From: Lycium barbarum
Taxonomy: Eukaryota; Streptophyta; Magnoliopsida; Solanales; Solanaceae
DNA: 64,000 nucleotides
Assembly (NCBI RefSeq): GCF_019175385.1
Contig: NC_083341.1
Span: forward strand, 67,241,800 to 67,305,799
Direction: 5' to 3'
The position numbers and the translations under genes are program-made. This document shows positions 32,505 through 44,462 of the stretch, piece by piece (positions within the stretch are counted from its first letter, which is position 1; each line of letters opens with the position of its first letter). Under the pieces are notes generated by a model, which saw only the letters and a list, made by a program, of their open reading frames with translations, ran no database searches and had not been told where the DNA came from.

Positions 32505-35500
32505 TGTCACACCCCGACCTCGTTGGGGTGTGATGGGCACCCGACCCTTACTTAGGGCCGAGCGAACCCTCAGACTCTCGCTGCACATAAAATCACGTCA
32601 ACTCTTTTTTTTTCTTTAAAACAAATAATAAAGTACATAGCAAAACGTTTCTTTCAGAAATATTCTTTCTCGCGGCTTTCAAGCCGAACAAACTTGTGAT
32701 CATACAAAATTCATTACGTACACAGACCGACAACCAATACCCACGACACTGTCTGCAAAGTCTCTAATAAGATCCCAAAAGCATAACATACAGAATCTGA
32801 CTCGGCAGCACTCCTGGAACAAATGGAGCTTGCCATCTGCACTGGAACATCTTCCATCTGTCCTCAACTCAACTGGGAGTACCTGCGCGGCATGAAACGC
32901 AGCCCCCGAAGAACAGGGGGTCAGTACGGAAATGTACCGAGTATGTAAAGCGGAAATATAACAATATAAGCAAAACCGAGCCAGAAGTATAGAAATAGAA
33001 CAGGTAGTATCGGATCCAAGTCCGAAACGGAAATACAGAGTGTGTGGCCAGGACCACGATATATATCATAAGCACGGGGTGTAGCCGTCTGAATCGTGAT
33101 ATGAAACAGAGGTACAAAGCCTAACTGGCAGGATCATCGTGCGGATCGGGGCACAGAGTGCTACTGACATACCCGCAACCGAAGCTAGGGGTGTAGAACT
33201 ATAGCCAACTGAAGCATAGTCCGGCTCAATCACGCAGAAGCAACACCAACAGAATCATTCTCCGAATCCGCTGTCCAGAAATGTAACAGGCAGAACCATG
33301 CATGCAGAATCATAAACTTACACAAGCACAGGTAGTATATATTTACCTCAAGTTTCGGCCCTTTAGTGAGGGGAGCAATGGACAGTGCACTGGGGTGTGC
33401 ACGAAAAACCAGGTCGCCACAGGGTCGCCTCTAGTGCACAAGTCATACCCAAGAGGTTCCAGCAGGCAAATACGGCAGTTAGAATGTCAAAATTCTTTAC
33501 TTTCTTTTGAAAAACATTTTTGTTTCACACATATAAAGGAATCAACGCACAATTTCCGCGGCCATAAGTCCAGCGGTCGCTACCACGCATACCGCGGCCA
33601 AGTACCCAGCGGTCACTATCACACGTATCGCGGCCAAGGGTCCAGCGGTTATAATCACACATACCGCGACCAAAAGTCCAGCGGTTACAATCACACATAC
33701 CGCGGTCGAGGGTCCAGCGGTCACAATCACACATTTGACATACCGCGGTCAAGGGTCCAGCGGTCTATGTCAGGCACAATCACAAGTGCGGCAGACGCGG
33801 TCAAGGGTCCAGCAGTCAATGCCACACGTCCGGCATGACGCGGTCAAGGGTCCAGCTGTCAATGTCGGACACGCCGCGGTCGAGGGTCCAGCGGCCAATA
33901 TTACATATGCGCATATTCACATAACCGGCCCGGGACTCGGTAAAACAGAAAACAACCATACAGAATGCCAAATTATCACTTTCCCAACATAATCACACAC
34001 GCCAGGATCATACATCACACAAGATTCAGGTATACCAAAATCGTATATCAGTAAGTACGGGAGGTAAGTAGTTTATCCAAAATATCAGGGTAATATTTTC
34101 AAAACGTTTTAGATGTCAAAAAAATATGTTATAAAGCTCATAAAGGTGGTCATAGCACCTATCGTATAGTAAACAACATAATAACCAGGAGCTACCTGCG
34201 AGCTCCGGACACGAGTACATTGGTTAAAGCCATACAGAATTTATATCAGGGTTTCTGTCCCCGTAATTGTTTCCATGAACATTAAATCAATTCAGGTTCG
34301 TTAAAATAACTCCCGTTTAGTAGTCGGAACAATAGCCATAAGTTTCCTCGACTTATCGTATGGGAATAAGACAGACAGAACAATAAGAGAGGCATCGGGG
34401 AATAGCGGGCCCACCTCGGGCCAAGTCGAGGTGGCGGACAAGAATCACGCCCATTAGACTCTACGGAGTCATCCAGGAAGGTTTCATAGTGATCGGGTTA
34501 CATTTGTACAAGTTATGGAGGTTTAACCACTTTTCTAGCAAAATGCGCCTTTTGAAATTCAATTGAATTGAATGAATAATATCAAAAATCAATCTCGAGT
34601 TTCTATGAGCAGAATCGCCCCTGAGGCTCCGATCTTGACCTAGTACATCTAGGACATGCCAAAGAACAAAGGGGAAGACTTTACATACCTCGATTGCGCT
34701 TTACGCTCGCTTGGCTTCAATTCCAATTTCGTCCAGAATCTACAAATGGTCATGTTTACCAATTGTCAATTTCAAGCTTTTCGAGAATCTAAGCTTAATC
34801 ACATAATTGCCTACCGAAATTTCGGCAGCGTTTCCCCTATATATATGACATCCCCGAGACTTATCTCGGCTTAATATATCAACACAGCAACCCAACAACA
34901 AGCATTACAAAACACATAGTATGGCATAACTAGCCTTGTTTTCCACATGGTCCAACAACTTCCACTTCAACTTCACAAACCCAAACTAGTATCAACATTT
35001 CCATATTCATCATTAATCAAGACCATTACAATGTGATTTGGAAGTATTTCATATCATTTCTATACAATATTCACATGATATACAAAATATACAAATTTTC
35101 CACCAAACCATAATCCATCCAAAACTTCAAATCTTCAACATACATAGTCATAACATATTTCCACCATCCAATTTCATCAACCATAATCATAATTCACATC
35201 TTAACAACTTCATTTCCATAATATCATAAAATCATATTAAAATGACATAATCTTCTACAATCAATTTCAATGCCAACGGAAGAATTTATATCGCTATTTT
35301 CCCGTTCTATTCCGTTGAAACTTTAAATAAACTTGTTGGCAATGAAAAAGAGCCTTAATCATACCTTAAGTGCACAGCTACCACGTCCACCCTCTTATTT
35401 TTAGTTGATTTTTAGCTCAAATCGAAGGCAACGCGACATAGAACACTTTTCTCTTCATGGGCTTCAGGATTCGGGGCTCAGATTTTGATCAAACTTTATT

Positions 35501-36011
35501 TATCTCTCTAAGTCTTTCCTCCCTCTCTCTCTAAAGAATTTTATGGATCTTTTCTGATCTGAAAATGTGGAGGAGGAGGCTGAAACCTCCCTTAAATAAC
35601 AAGGAAATGGGCCTGACCCGGATTGGAATCGGGTTGGGCCCATTTCACTGCCCAGCTTGACCTTTCCGCCTTAAACTGTTCATATCTCCTTTTCCCGATG
35701 TCACCTATAGGCCCACGACCTACCGTTGGAAAGCTATTTCAATTATCTACAACTTTTAATTCGGGGAGTTTTCCCAAATTCCAGACTTATAATGCCGTTT
35801 TGGCCCCTCCAAGACAGGTCATCCGAAAACGTTTTCTTAAAAAAATTCGTTTGAAGGGCTTCCACTTTGATTTGGTCCCAAGGCCCTTCACAAGTTGTGT
35901 TTTACTTTACACATGAGATTCATATAACTTGTCATGTGTCCCAAAAAAAATATTGACGTGTGGGCCCCACCTTAGTTAATAATATGACGTTCAGAAATAC
36001 GGGATATAACA
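32505..36011 (-). repeat. Element H 5' LTR (right copy, 3507 bp)
   Basis: Matches 27394-30918 almost base for base, including the terminal hairpin (32508-32532), triple hairpin (32883-32939) and tandem array (33556-33905). It lacks a short caacatcac-type duplication present near 29790 in the left copy. Ends gggatataaca at the TSD. Confidence 0.92.
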
Positions 36012-36016
36012 TCTAT

Positions 36017-37760
36017 ACTGATCATAAGAGTCTCGAGTACATCTTTACTTAGAAGGATTTGAACTTGCGTCAAAGGCAATGGTTGGAGAGGTTAAAAGAT
36101 TATGATGTGGATATTCTGTATCATCCCGGGAAGGCAAATGTAGTAGCCGATGCCCTCAGTCATAAATCTATGGGTAGCTTATCGCACGTGTCGCCAGAGA
36201 GAAGAGAAATGGTCCGTGAGGTTCATCGATTTGCTAGCCTCAGAGTTCGATTGATAGATTTAGGTGACGCAGGGGTTACTGTTCAAGACACATCAGTATC
36301 ATCCTTGGTAGTTAAGATAAAGGAGCGTCAGTATGAGGATCCTGTTCTAGTTCATTACCGAGATGCAGCCCTTCAGAAAGAAAAAACACCCTTTGTGATC
36401 GCAGGTGATGGAGTACTCAGATATCGAGGTAGATTGTGTGTTCCTAGTGTTGCAGGACTCCATCAGCAGGTTATGGGGGAGGCATATTACTCTCGCTGTT
36501 CTATTTATCTAGGCTCAACAAAGATGTACCATGATCTCAAGGAAGTTTATTGGTGGGATGGCATGAAAAGAGATATATTAGAATTTGTCGCTCAGTGTTC
36601 GAATTGTCAACAGATCAAAATAGAACACCAAAAGCCTAGAGGTCCATTTCAGGCTATGGAGATTCTGACATGAAAGTGGGAGGTAATTAATATATACTTT
36701 ATTACAGGGTTTCCCCGTACTTAGCGGAAGTGTGATTTTGATATGGGTCATAGTTGATAGGCTCACAAAGTCAGCTCATTTTCTGCCCGTCAGAACTACT
36801 TATGCAGCCAAGGATTATGCGAGGCTTTATCTTAAAGAGATTGTACGACTTCCTGGTGTTCCTTCAACCATTATTTCAGATAGGGGAGCACAGTTCACAG
36901 CCAGATTCTGGAAGTCTTTTCATCGGGGATTGGGGACTCAGGTGAGTCTTCGCACCGCATTCCACCCGCAGACAGATGGGCAAGCAGGGCGTACTATACA
37001 GACCCTTGAGGATATGCTCAGAGCTTGTGTGCTTGACTTTCAGGGCAGTTGGGAGGATCATTTGCCTCTTATCGAGTTCGCATATAACAACAGTTACCAT
37101 TCCAGTATTCAAATGGCTCCTTATGAGGCCTTATATGGGCGGAGGTGTAGATCGCCCATTAGATGGTTTGATATTGGGGAGAATCAGTTGCTAGGCCCAG
37201 ACTTAATTCAGCAAGCAGTTGATAAGGTGAAGGTAATTAGAGAGAGGTTGCCAACAGCCCAGAGCCGACAGAAATCCTATGCGGATAATTGGCGACGTAA
37301 GCTAGAGTTCAAAATGGGCGACTGGGTGTTCCTGAAATTTTTTCCTATTAAGGAAGTGATGAGGTTTGGTAAGAAGGGTAAGCTGAGCCCTTGATATATT
37401 GGGCCATATAAGATCATTCGTGTAGTGGGTACAGTGGCATATGAACTAGAATTGCCTTTTGAGTTAGAATCGGTACATCCAGTATTTCATGTATCAATGC
37501 TTCGTAAGTGTATCGGAGATCCTTCAAGAGTTGTACGAATGAATGATGTCCAGGTGACCGAGCAGTTATCGTACGAAGAGGTTCCAGTGGCTATATTGGA
37601 CAAGTAGGTCCGTCGGTTGCGAACTAAGGATGTAGCCTCCGCTAAAGTCTTGTGGAGGAATAAGAATGTCGAAGAAGTGACTTGGGAAGTGGAAGAAGCG
37701 ATGAAGATTAAGTACCCGCATTTGTTCCCAGCAGTACAGGAGGTGCAGTCGGAGGGATCA
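36017..37760 (+). pseudogene. pol: Element B RNase H end, integrase and chromodomain
   Basis: Continues as TDHKSLEYIF, then a stop, [19 protein letters not shown] and DALSHKS. The integrase zinc domain has lost its second His (YSRCSIYLGSTK). CSNCQQIK is intact. The DDE core has Asp to Tyr (NIYFITGFP, about 36690), intact SDRGAQFT, and Glu to Gly (DGQAGRTIQT, about 36981). A frameshift lies near 36720. The GPY/F module (KLSP-stop-YIGPYKIIRVVG) and chromodomain (EEVPVAILDK, KVLWRNKNVEEVTWEVEEAM, KYPHLFP) follow. Two of three catalytic residues are missing, so it is certainly inactive. Confidence 0.9.
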
Positions 37761-37879
37761 CTTTCCCTAGGTATTTCTTTCATTTCAGTTATCGTGATTT
37801 GGTCGTGTGAGGCCATGATATTGTGTGTTGTAGTGTGTGGCAGTATTTTAGGTTGCTTTGTGCAAGGCGGATTGGTATA

Positions 37880-37962
37880 AAGTACAGGGAGACTCTGCCG
37901 AAATTTTTAAAAACCAGAATTGTTGGAACACCCGAGGATGGATGTTCCTAAGGGGTAGAGAA
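37880..37962 (+). other. Element B 3' untranslated end with degenerate polypurine tract
   Basis: Contains cagggagactctgccgaaat, a motif also seen before the A tract (14385-14410) and in several LTRs. The palindrome is degraded to acacccgaggatggatgttc, and the tract to ctaaggggtagagaa ending at 37962. Confidence 0.75.
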
Positions 37963-40071
37963 TGTTACACCCCTCGTTTTCGAAGTAGTGGAACCTATGG
38001 TTTCCTAGCCAGGTATGCCCTTGGAATAGAGACCCGAGCCTGAGTTTGGAGATAGGAAAATGTCTTACTCGTGTACAAGAGTACCAGTATGCGTTCCGAG
38101 TAATTTACAGAGTTAGAAGTTGAGCGAATCAATTCGATGCCATCGGAACTGAACCAGAAAACCTGCAAGATACCAGTCATCGTCGATGGGTCATCGACAT
38201 GTTCGACATACTGTCGACGTGCGGCGTCAATGGGTTTCCGTAACCATGCATCTATAGGCGCAGGTCAACGGGCAAGTCGACGGATCGTCAACACGTCGAC
38301 GGTACGTCGACCCGCTCGTCGAACTGGACCGTTGTAGGCTTTTTGGCTTCCAAGTTTAAATATGTGAGTCATGACTTTATTTCAGATTTTCCTCCTTTAA
38401 AAAATCATAAAACCCTAATATATTCTCTCCCAATATTTTTCCATCATATTAGTGAGGATTTACAAAACCCGAACCCCGTAAACCCGAGATGGTGAAGAAG
38501 AAAAGTTGCTTCTAGGGTTCCTTCAAGTTGTGGAGTTTAGGGATTTGAAGTTGAAGTGATTCTTGACCCCAAAAGGCATGTAAATGATTTCTACCTTTGT
38601 ATTTAAGTTGAGTATCAAGAGTTTTAGTGATTCTATGTAAAGAGAAGGGTAGTTGTGAAAGTGGTAAGTTGATGAAAGATAAAATAGTGACTTAGGGTTG
38701 TTTTAAGAGATGGTTTGGGGATGGATTTGAATATATTTCGATATATAAGTGTTGTTATTGTTGTTATGGTTAGTATAAAGTGAATGAGAAATTGAAGAGT
38801 TGTTAAGCTTATGAGAGAGATGTTGTCTATGATTCGTTAAGCTCTCTATGCATCTAGAGGAGGTTAGCAAGTGAAGTACCTAGTCTAATGAAAGTGTATG
38901 TTATCTTAATTGTAGATTTACAAGTCGAGAAGTAGGAGTTGGTTGATTTGATATACGTCGAGGTATGTTAAGGCTATTTTTTCCTTCTTTTGGCATGATC
39001 CTACGATATGATCCAATAAGCAAGTAAGTGAGTCCATATTACTCTACTCTTAGAGGCATTAGGAGTATTCCAGTTTTTTACATTCATGCACCCCTTTATG
39101 ATTATTCCTTTTGTTCATGGGTGCATGCATTACTTTTATTTATATATATATGTATGCTGACCCGTGACCAGAAGAGTTATATATGCATTACCACCTGATC
39201 AGTTGGTGCACTATGATGACGATATGAGAATCAAGCTTCAAGTATCACAACAATGTATATGATTATGGCCGCAGAGAGGCCGATACGATATGAGAAAAGA
39301 GATAGGTGTTATATTCGCGCATATATTAGGCGTTATATACGCGTCTATATACTGGTGTATGACCTCCATTGATAGGCATAAGCATGCATATTATGCGCCG
39401 ACAGAGGCATTGTTAGATATACAGATTTATGCAGATACATGTAGATACTAGTTCATACAAGTACATATAGTCAGTCATTTCAGCTTATGAGTTCAAATCT
39501 TATCTATAATTTCCCATGTGTGTATATATATGATGTTGCTCTAATGCTTTACATGCTCAGTACATTATCCGTACTGACTCCCCGTTGCTCGGGGGGCTGC
39601 GTTCATGCCCGCAGGTACAGGGAGACAGACAGGTGGTCCAGCTCAGTAGGACCTCTAGATCTAGCAGTGGTCAGTACGCTCCATTCGATCCGGAGCTGCA
39701 GTCAGTTTTGGTATGCCCTTATTAGATGTGTATGCATATGGGTATGACGGGCCCTTGTCCCGTCCCTTCTACTGTTTTTATCCCGATAGAGGTCTGTAGA
39801 CAGTTGTATATAGTAGCCAGATGATGTAGCCTTGTCGGCTTCTATTCTTTTGTGTACAGTATATATAGCAGCCTAGCTGGCTTGCACTGTTCTTCCGCAT
39901 GTTGTGTATACATATAAGGAGATCGTACAGAGTTCTGGTGGTTCCCTCTTTATGAGATTAGTTGTGCTATTTATGTGCCTTTGATGTTCAGTATGATTCA
40001 GATATGAGTATAGGGGTGTTTGGCTGTTAGAGGTTAGACTCCCGTCACGGCTCATCGATTGTGTCGTGACA
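37963..40071 (+). repeat. Element B 3' LTR (2109 bp)
   Basis: TGTTACACCCC ... GTGTCGTGACA. It has the GTCGAC-rich cluster (38180-38320), triple hairpin (39558-39614, with stem CTGCG/CGCAG intact where the 5' copy is mutated) and GACGGGCCC/CCCGTCCC near 39748. It retains about 65 bp near 38070-38140 that the 5' LTR has lost. Confidence 0.9.
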
Positions 40072-40076
40072 CAAAA

Positions 40077-40156
40077 CTCTAGTGCGGATTACCGAACAGA
40101 AGGTACACACCGCTAATAAGCCAAAATCTCCTTGCAACAAAACGGGAGTTGTAACA
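40077..40156 (-). repeat. Element C 5' LTR, terminal 80 bp
   Basis: Continues the C LTR after the B insertion and ends gggagttgtaaca, the minus-strand start TGTTACAACTCCC. The next bases (40157) are D LTR sequence, so this is the C/D insertion boundary. Confidence 0.75.
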
Positions 40157-40909
40157 TTTTTGATGGTTTTCAAAGATTTTCATGCATTTGCATATTTACA
40201 TACATGCACGACATCATTTCATGGGGTAGGGAAAAAGGGCCAAGGCATTATATACGCAAACCACCTGATCAGCTGGTATACGATGATTATGATGCCCGAA
40301 AGGGCATTATGCTATTATGCCCGATGGGACTGCGAGCAGGGAGAAGGCATGAAATATACTCTTTTATCCTCTGAGTTGAGGTAAAATTATTTAGTTCTGC
40401 CTTACATACTCGGTACCTTGTTCATACTGACGTCCCTTTGCCTGGGGGCACTGCATTTCATGCCACACAGGTGTATACAGATGAGTAGAAGACATTGGCT
40501 ATAGGGTGTTCCCGGGCTGTCAGCTGGATTGGTGAGCTCCATCTCAGTTCGGAGTGTTACCGAGTCAAATTACTTATGTTATGGTATCTCGTGTATGTTA
40601 GAGACTTTTGCAGCAGTGTCCTGTGGATAGTGCGTCAAGATGTCGACAGTTGTGTAAAGCGACCATATAGGTCAATGTGTTTTTTAAAGATTTTATTGTG
40701 ACAAAATGTTTTCTTTGAATTAACGATAAGGGAGAAGTCCCTGATTTGACGAAAGAGTTTTATTGAATTTTTTTTTTACCTGACGGAAGCGTCATTTCGT
40801 AGATTAAAGGTTCACAAAAAGTTGTGACTCATTGATGGAATGGTAGTATGGCACTTAGCCGAGTAGGGTCTTGGGTGTCAGTCGCGGCCCTCCGGGTTGG
40901 GTCATGACA
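40157..40909 (+). repeat. Element D 5' LTR, last part
   Basis: ttttgatggttttc onward matches 53904 onward, including catgcacgacatcatttcatgg and the palindrome ccacctgatcagctgg (about 40262-40277). It carries the triple hairpin (40411-40470) and ends GGGTCATGACA at 40909 directly before the PBS. Its counterpart in the 3' LTR beyond 54078 is displaced by element F. Confidence 0.8.
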
Positions 40910-41185
40910 GAAGTGGTATCAGAGCAGTTCGTCTTAGGGGTTGTCTACAAAGTCGTGTCCATTAGAGTCTTGTTTATAGTGTCTTGCGCGCGACATTTAT
41001 AAACAGGAGGCTACAGGGCATTTAGGATGGTTACCCTTTTTTTCATATCTAAGATCGTGCGATGAGAGCCAAGTCATAGGAAATGAAATTCCTTGCACTA
41101 ACCCTTGATTTCAGTAGAAGAATGGTATTGACAGAGGAAGTGAATGATGATATTGGCAAAGTATGGTACAAGATGATATGGAATG
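40910..41185 (+). promoter_or_regulatory. Element D leader: PBS, hairpin, branch point and acceptor-like site
   Basis: PBS TGGTATCAGAGC at 40914-40925. Hairpin tgtttatagtg ... atttataaaca at about 40969-41009. ttgcactaacccttgatttcag has a CTAAC branch motif and AG at 41113-41114. It is homologous to the F leader up to gatgatattgg. The region is cut at 41185 by element E (TSD gaatg). Confidence 0.8.
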
Positions 41186-44100
41186 TGTCACGACCCAACT
41201 AGGGCCGTGACGAGTACCCGATACTTGTACCGAGCACCCCTTGTCTAGTATCATACTCTTGTCACTAAGCAAGCCGTATAAACTATACCATTTTTTTTTT
41301 GTTACTGAACATTCACATTGGTAGCATAATTATAAACATAGGCCAGTAAGCTCTGCCAGCACATGACACAGCGACGAGGACACTCATAGATACAAAACAT
41401 CTACCTGTACACATCTGTCTACGAGCCTCTAAACATAGTACACATCTACATATGAAGGGCCGGATTCTGCCGGGCCTGAATATATACACGAAAGTAGTAC
41501 CAAGTAACTGGAGCTCCGGAACAACTGGAGCACTGCTACAACACTGCTGATGAAGCTCCTAGGAATCAAGTCTATCTGCCTGCTGACCTGCGCGGCATGA
41601 AACGCAGCGTCCACAAGAAGGGACGTCAGTACGAATAATGTACCGAGTATGTAAGGCATGAATAATAACATATGAAAGATATAGAGCAAGGATAATAACA
41701 TAAAAGAAGCATAGCGCAATATCATGAGGTGGAAGGATAACCTGTACATATAAAGGCCCTTTGGCGGATACCATGCATGCTTAGCGCTGCGGGACGTGCA
41801 GCCCGATCCACATGTACATATACTATAACATATAGCTGCGGAACGGGCAGCCCGATCCACAAGTGCATGTAATATAGTATGTTGCTGCGGGACGTGCAGC
41901 CCGATCCATATGTATGCATGCTACGTTAATTACTTAGAAAAGATATCTCTTTTCATATACATATATAGAAAATACATCATGTCATGTCGCCGAGACGTCG
42001 GCTCCGATCCATTTAGCCATAAATCCCGCGTCCGGGCATCCCGCGTCCGGGACGAAATCATGTATCATACTCCAGCTGATCAGGTGGCTGTGCGCCTATA
42101 GCGCCTTCCCTTTCCCGTACTTCCCCATATACTCATGCATATACATATAAACGAACGTCATCTATAAAGCATGCATGAGAGCCCAAGAAAGATACATATC
42201 CATCGGAGTTACGTAAGGTCGGTAACCACCGATTTCATTATGGAACAACCGTAGCAGCTTTTCCTCACTTGGAAGGAACAAGTGTTATAAGGCAAGACTA
42301 CCAATGAGAAGTGTCACTATGAGAAAAACATCAATCGGGGTCATAAGGCATATTTTCATGTATTTAGAACCTTTAGAATAGTCATTACCTATAATAGAAT
42401 TGGGTTATCTAGAAATAATTTAACATCCTTATGTTTTCATTTCTATAGCAGAATATATCGTCAACATATCTATCGTAGGCACTTTTCTCATCTTTAACTT
42501 CATCGTTATCGTTATAAGCTCATATTCATCATCTTAGTCATACTAGTCATAGGCGTATGGTCTTTCTTAGCATTATCGTTATCATGGTCCTCATAGACAT
42601 ATTCACACTAGGGGGGTGCTGTACTTAGCGTTTGATAATCGGAACAAGGATCAAAGGTTTCCTTAGGATTCTACTCCAAAACAAGTCAAATGAAGCAATA
42701 GAGGAAATCCTGGAAGATTGGGCCCACCTCTAGTCAAATGAGGCGGCGTACTAAATTTTCATATATTATATGTCATGGCGTTACTTGTGGGGGGTTTTAA
42801 GGTAATCGGGTCCTCTTTATGCAAGTTCTAGAGGGCTAGGAAGGTTTTTTAACATTTTGCACACTTTCTAGTTCAATTCTGCTGAATGATTAGTAGCTAA
42901 TTTTAGTCTTGGATTTCGAGAAAAGGAATGGTCCCCGAGGCCCGTATCCAACCCTATTACGTCTAGGACATGCCAAGAAAGGAAGGTAAAGCCTTACATG
43001 CCTCTTTCCGCTGCTTATGCTATTCCAAATTCAAGTCGCAAATCCGCCAGAATCTACAATTTGGTCACATTTACCAAATGTTAGTTCAAGTGTCTAGAAG
43101 TAAAATCTCAAAATGACACTTGTCTACCGAAATTTCTGCAGCACTTCCCCTGTAAATATACCATACCACCAAGTTCAACTTGGCCAATTTTAACCAACAA
43201 CAATCCCGGGAATGCAACCCGGCCAAACTATCAACATAAAGTCAACAACCATACTAACAGTTTCCATATTCAATCCAAACTACATTATAATAACTCAATG
43301 AATATACCACTTCCTTCAAAACCTTCCAACTCCAATAAAAACAATAATAACCTTATAATATATTTTCCAACAACACCATACCAATACCATTGTTTTCCAT
43401 ACATATAAGAACATGATATTCAATTTACATAAACTTCAATAACAAGTTTCCAACCACCATAATTTCTCTACAACAACAACCAACACACAACACAACACAA
43501 CACGACACACAAAACAAAATTGATTCATTTTCTTCCATACTACATGCAACTACACGGCCACACATGCACACTACCTCACGGCCACCTTCACAACTACAAT
43601 CTCTCAAGAAAAATCATTCAACTTCCATTATCAACATAACACTCACAACAATAACAACTAAACTTTAAACAAAATGATTAACACATAATTTCTACCCACA
43701 TATACACATACACAGCCACACATAATTTTACTCTTCCATGAATTTCATCCACTTTTTCATACTACACATACAAAATCATCCATAACATAAAAAAAACTAT
43801 AAGTTCTTACCCCTTTTGTTTCCTCCACTTCTTCACTTGACTATAATTGGTAACTTATATGAATATGTGCTCTTCTTGCTCCAAAGAATACCCCACCTTG
43901 CTAGGGACCCTTGAATTGGTAAGAAGTAATTTTCAAGAAATTTTTTGTCAATTTTTCTTGGAAAATTTCTCTTGGCCGAATAGGCCTTTGATTTTTTTCT
44001 CCTTCTCCTCTTTTCTTTTGTTCTTGAATTTTCTAGTGAATTAAGGAATAAAGATGACTTTATACAAGTCTTCCACTCATTTTTCCATATTTATGGATAA

Positions 44101-44426
44101 GTCCCTCAACACAAAAGTATGGCCACATGACCCCCCTTCCATTCTTTTTCTAGAAAATTCCTCCTTTTTCTTGATTTTTTTTTCCAACACAAAAGATGAC
44201 CCATTTTGTCATCCTAGCCCCTTATTTCTTCACATGGTCAATATGGCCCCTTTTGCGAATTTCTCATTTTGCCCTTAACCTTTCACAATATTTCCATACT
44301 AGTAATAGTCATAAATAATATTCAAAACCAACTTGTACATTAAAAAAAAAATTGGAACCTAGTCGTGTCCTTAACTTCTCACCACTATCTCGCAATATCC
44401 GAACGTATGAAATACGGGCTGTAACA
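41186..44426 (-). repeat. Element E 3' LTR (left copy)
   Basis: Edges tgtcacgaccc and gggctgtaaca. It has terminal hairpin TCACGACCC/GGGCCGTGA (41187-41212), triple hairpin (41588-41645), three ~54-bp repeats (41785-41915), the TGACGTAA-type hairpin (42202-42236), donor-like GGGGTAAGAAC near 43811 (minus) and TATAAAG near 44055 (minus). Open frames of up to 143 residues recur in the other LTR and are not recognisable proteins. Confidence 0.92.
41785..41915. repeat. ~54-bp tandem repeats in element E left LTR
   Basis: Three units with core gctgcgggacgtgcagcccg and atccacatgt-like ends. Each core is an imperfect hairpin (gctgc ... gcagc). The same array is at 47541-47671. Confidence 0.8.
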
Positions 44427-44462
44427 TCCTCCCCCCCCTTTGGAACATTCGTCCTCGAATGT
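44427..44462 (-). other. Element E polypurine tract with palindrome
   Basis: Minus-strand AAAGGGGGGGGAGGA abuts the LTR (44427-44441 on the plus strand), with AACATTCGAGGACGAATGTT next to it (about 44444-44463). Confidence 0.88.

Larger units (their letters stand above)
27394..36011 (-). mobile_element. Element H: young non-coding LTR retrotransposon
   Basis: LTRs 27394-30918 and 32505-36011, internal region 30919-32504 (1586 bp). The perfect TSD tctat (27389-27393 and 36012-36016) lies in B's RNase H, and excision of H restores DIYTDHKSL. It has a PBS (32490-32501), leader hairpin, branch/acceptor-like site, 5S-like segment and polypurine tract, but no gag or pol. The LTRs are nearly identical by eye (about 1%). 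It is a LARD-like parasite that must use enzymes made elsewhere. Confidence 0.93.
22063..40071 (+). mobile_element. Element B: full-length decayed Ty3/gypsy chromovirus interrupted by element H
   Basis: 5' LTR 22063-24185, PBS 24190-24201, gag from 24388, pol to about 37760 interrupted at 27394-36011 by H, polypurine remnant before 37963, 3' LTR 37963-40071. Flanked by the perfect TSD caaaa (22058-22062 and 40072-40076). Without H the element is about 9.4 kb. The two LTRs differ visibly, by roughly 9% in the first 110 bases plus a ~65-bp deletion in the 5' copy, so B is older than H, E or F. Confidence 0.92.
1577..40156 (-). mobile_element. Element C: decayed Ty3/gypsy element, minus strand, multiply interrupted
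   Basis: C reads right to left. Its 5' LTR is 40156-40077 plus 22062-18550, and its PBS is 18545-18534. Gag runs 18341-16870 and a PR/RT-start remnant runs 6951-6379. A fragment of its 3' LTR is at 1711-1577. It has been entered by element A, element B, an AT-rich insert, an A-type LTR and an E-like LTR. Most of RT, RNase H, integrase and most of the 3' LTR are gone. The reading frame of the protease active site (ALIDSGSTLSYIT) continues across the A insertion once one copy of the 5-bp TSD is removed, which ties the two halves together. C itself sits in the D 5' LTR. Confidence 0.75.

Noticed and set aside
41429..41919. 143-residue hydrophobic minus-strand frame, repeated at 47185-47616
   Set aside because: Lies in E LTRs across the hairpin module; the hydrophobic runs follow from T-rich sequence.
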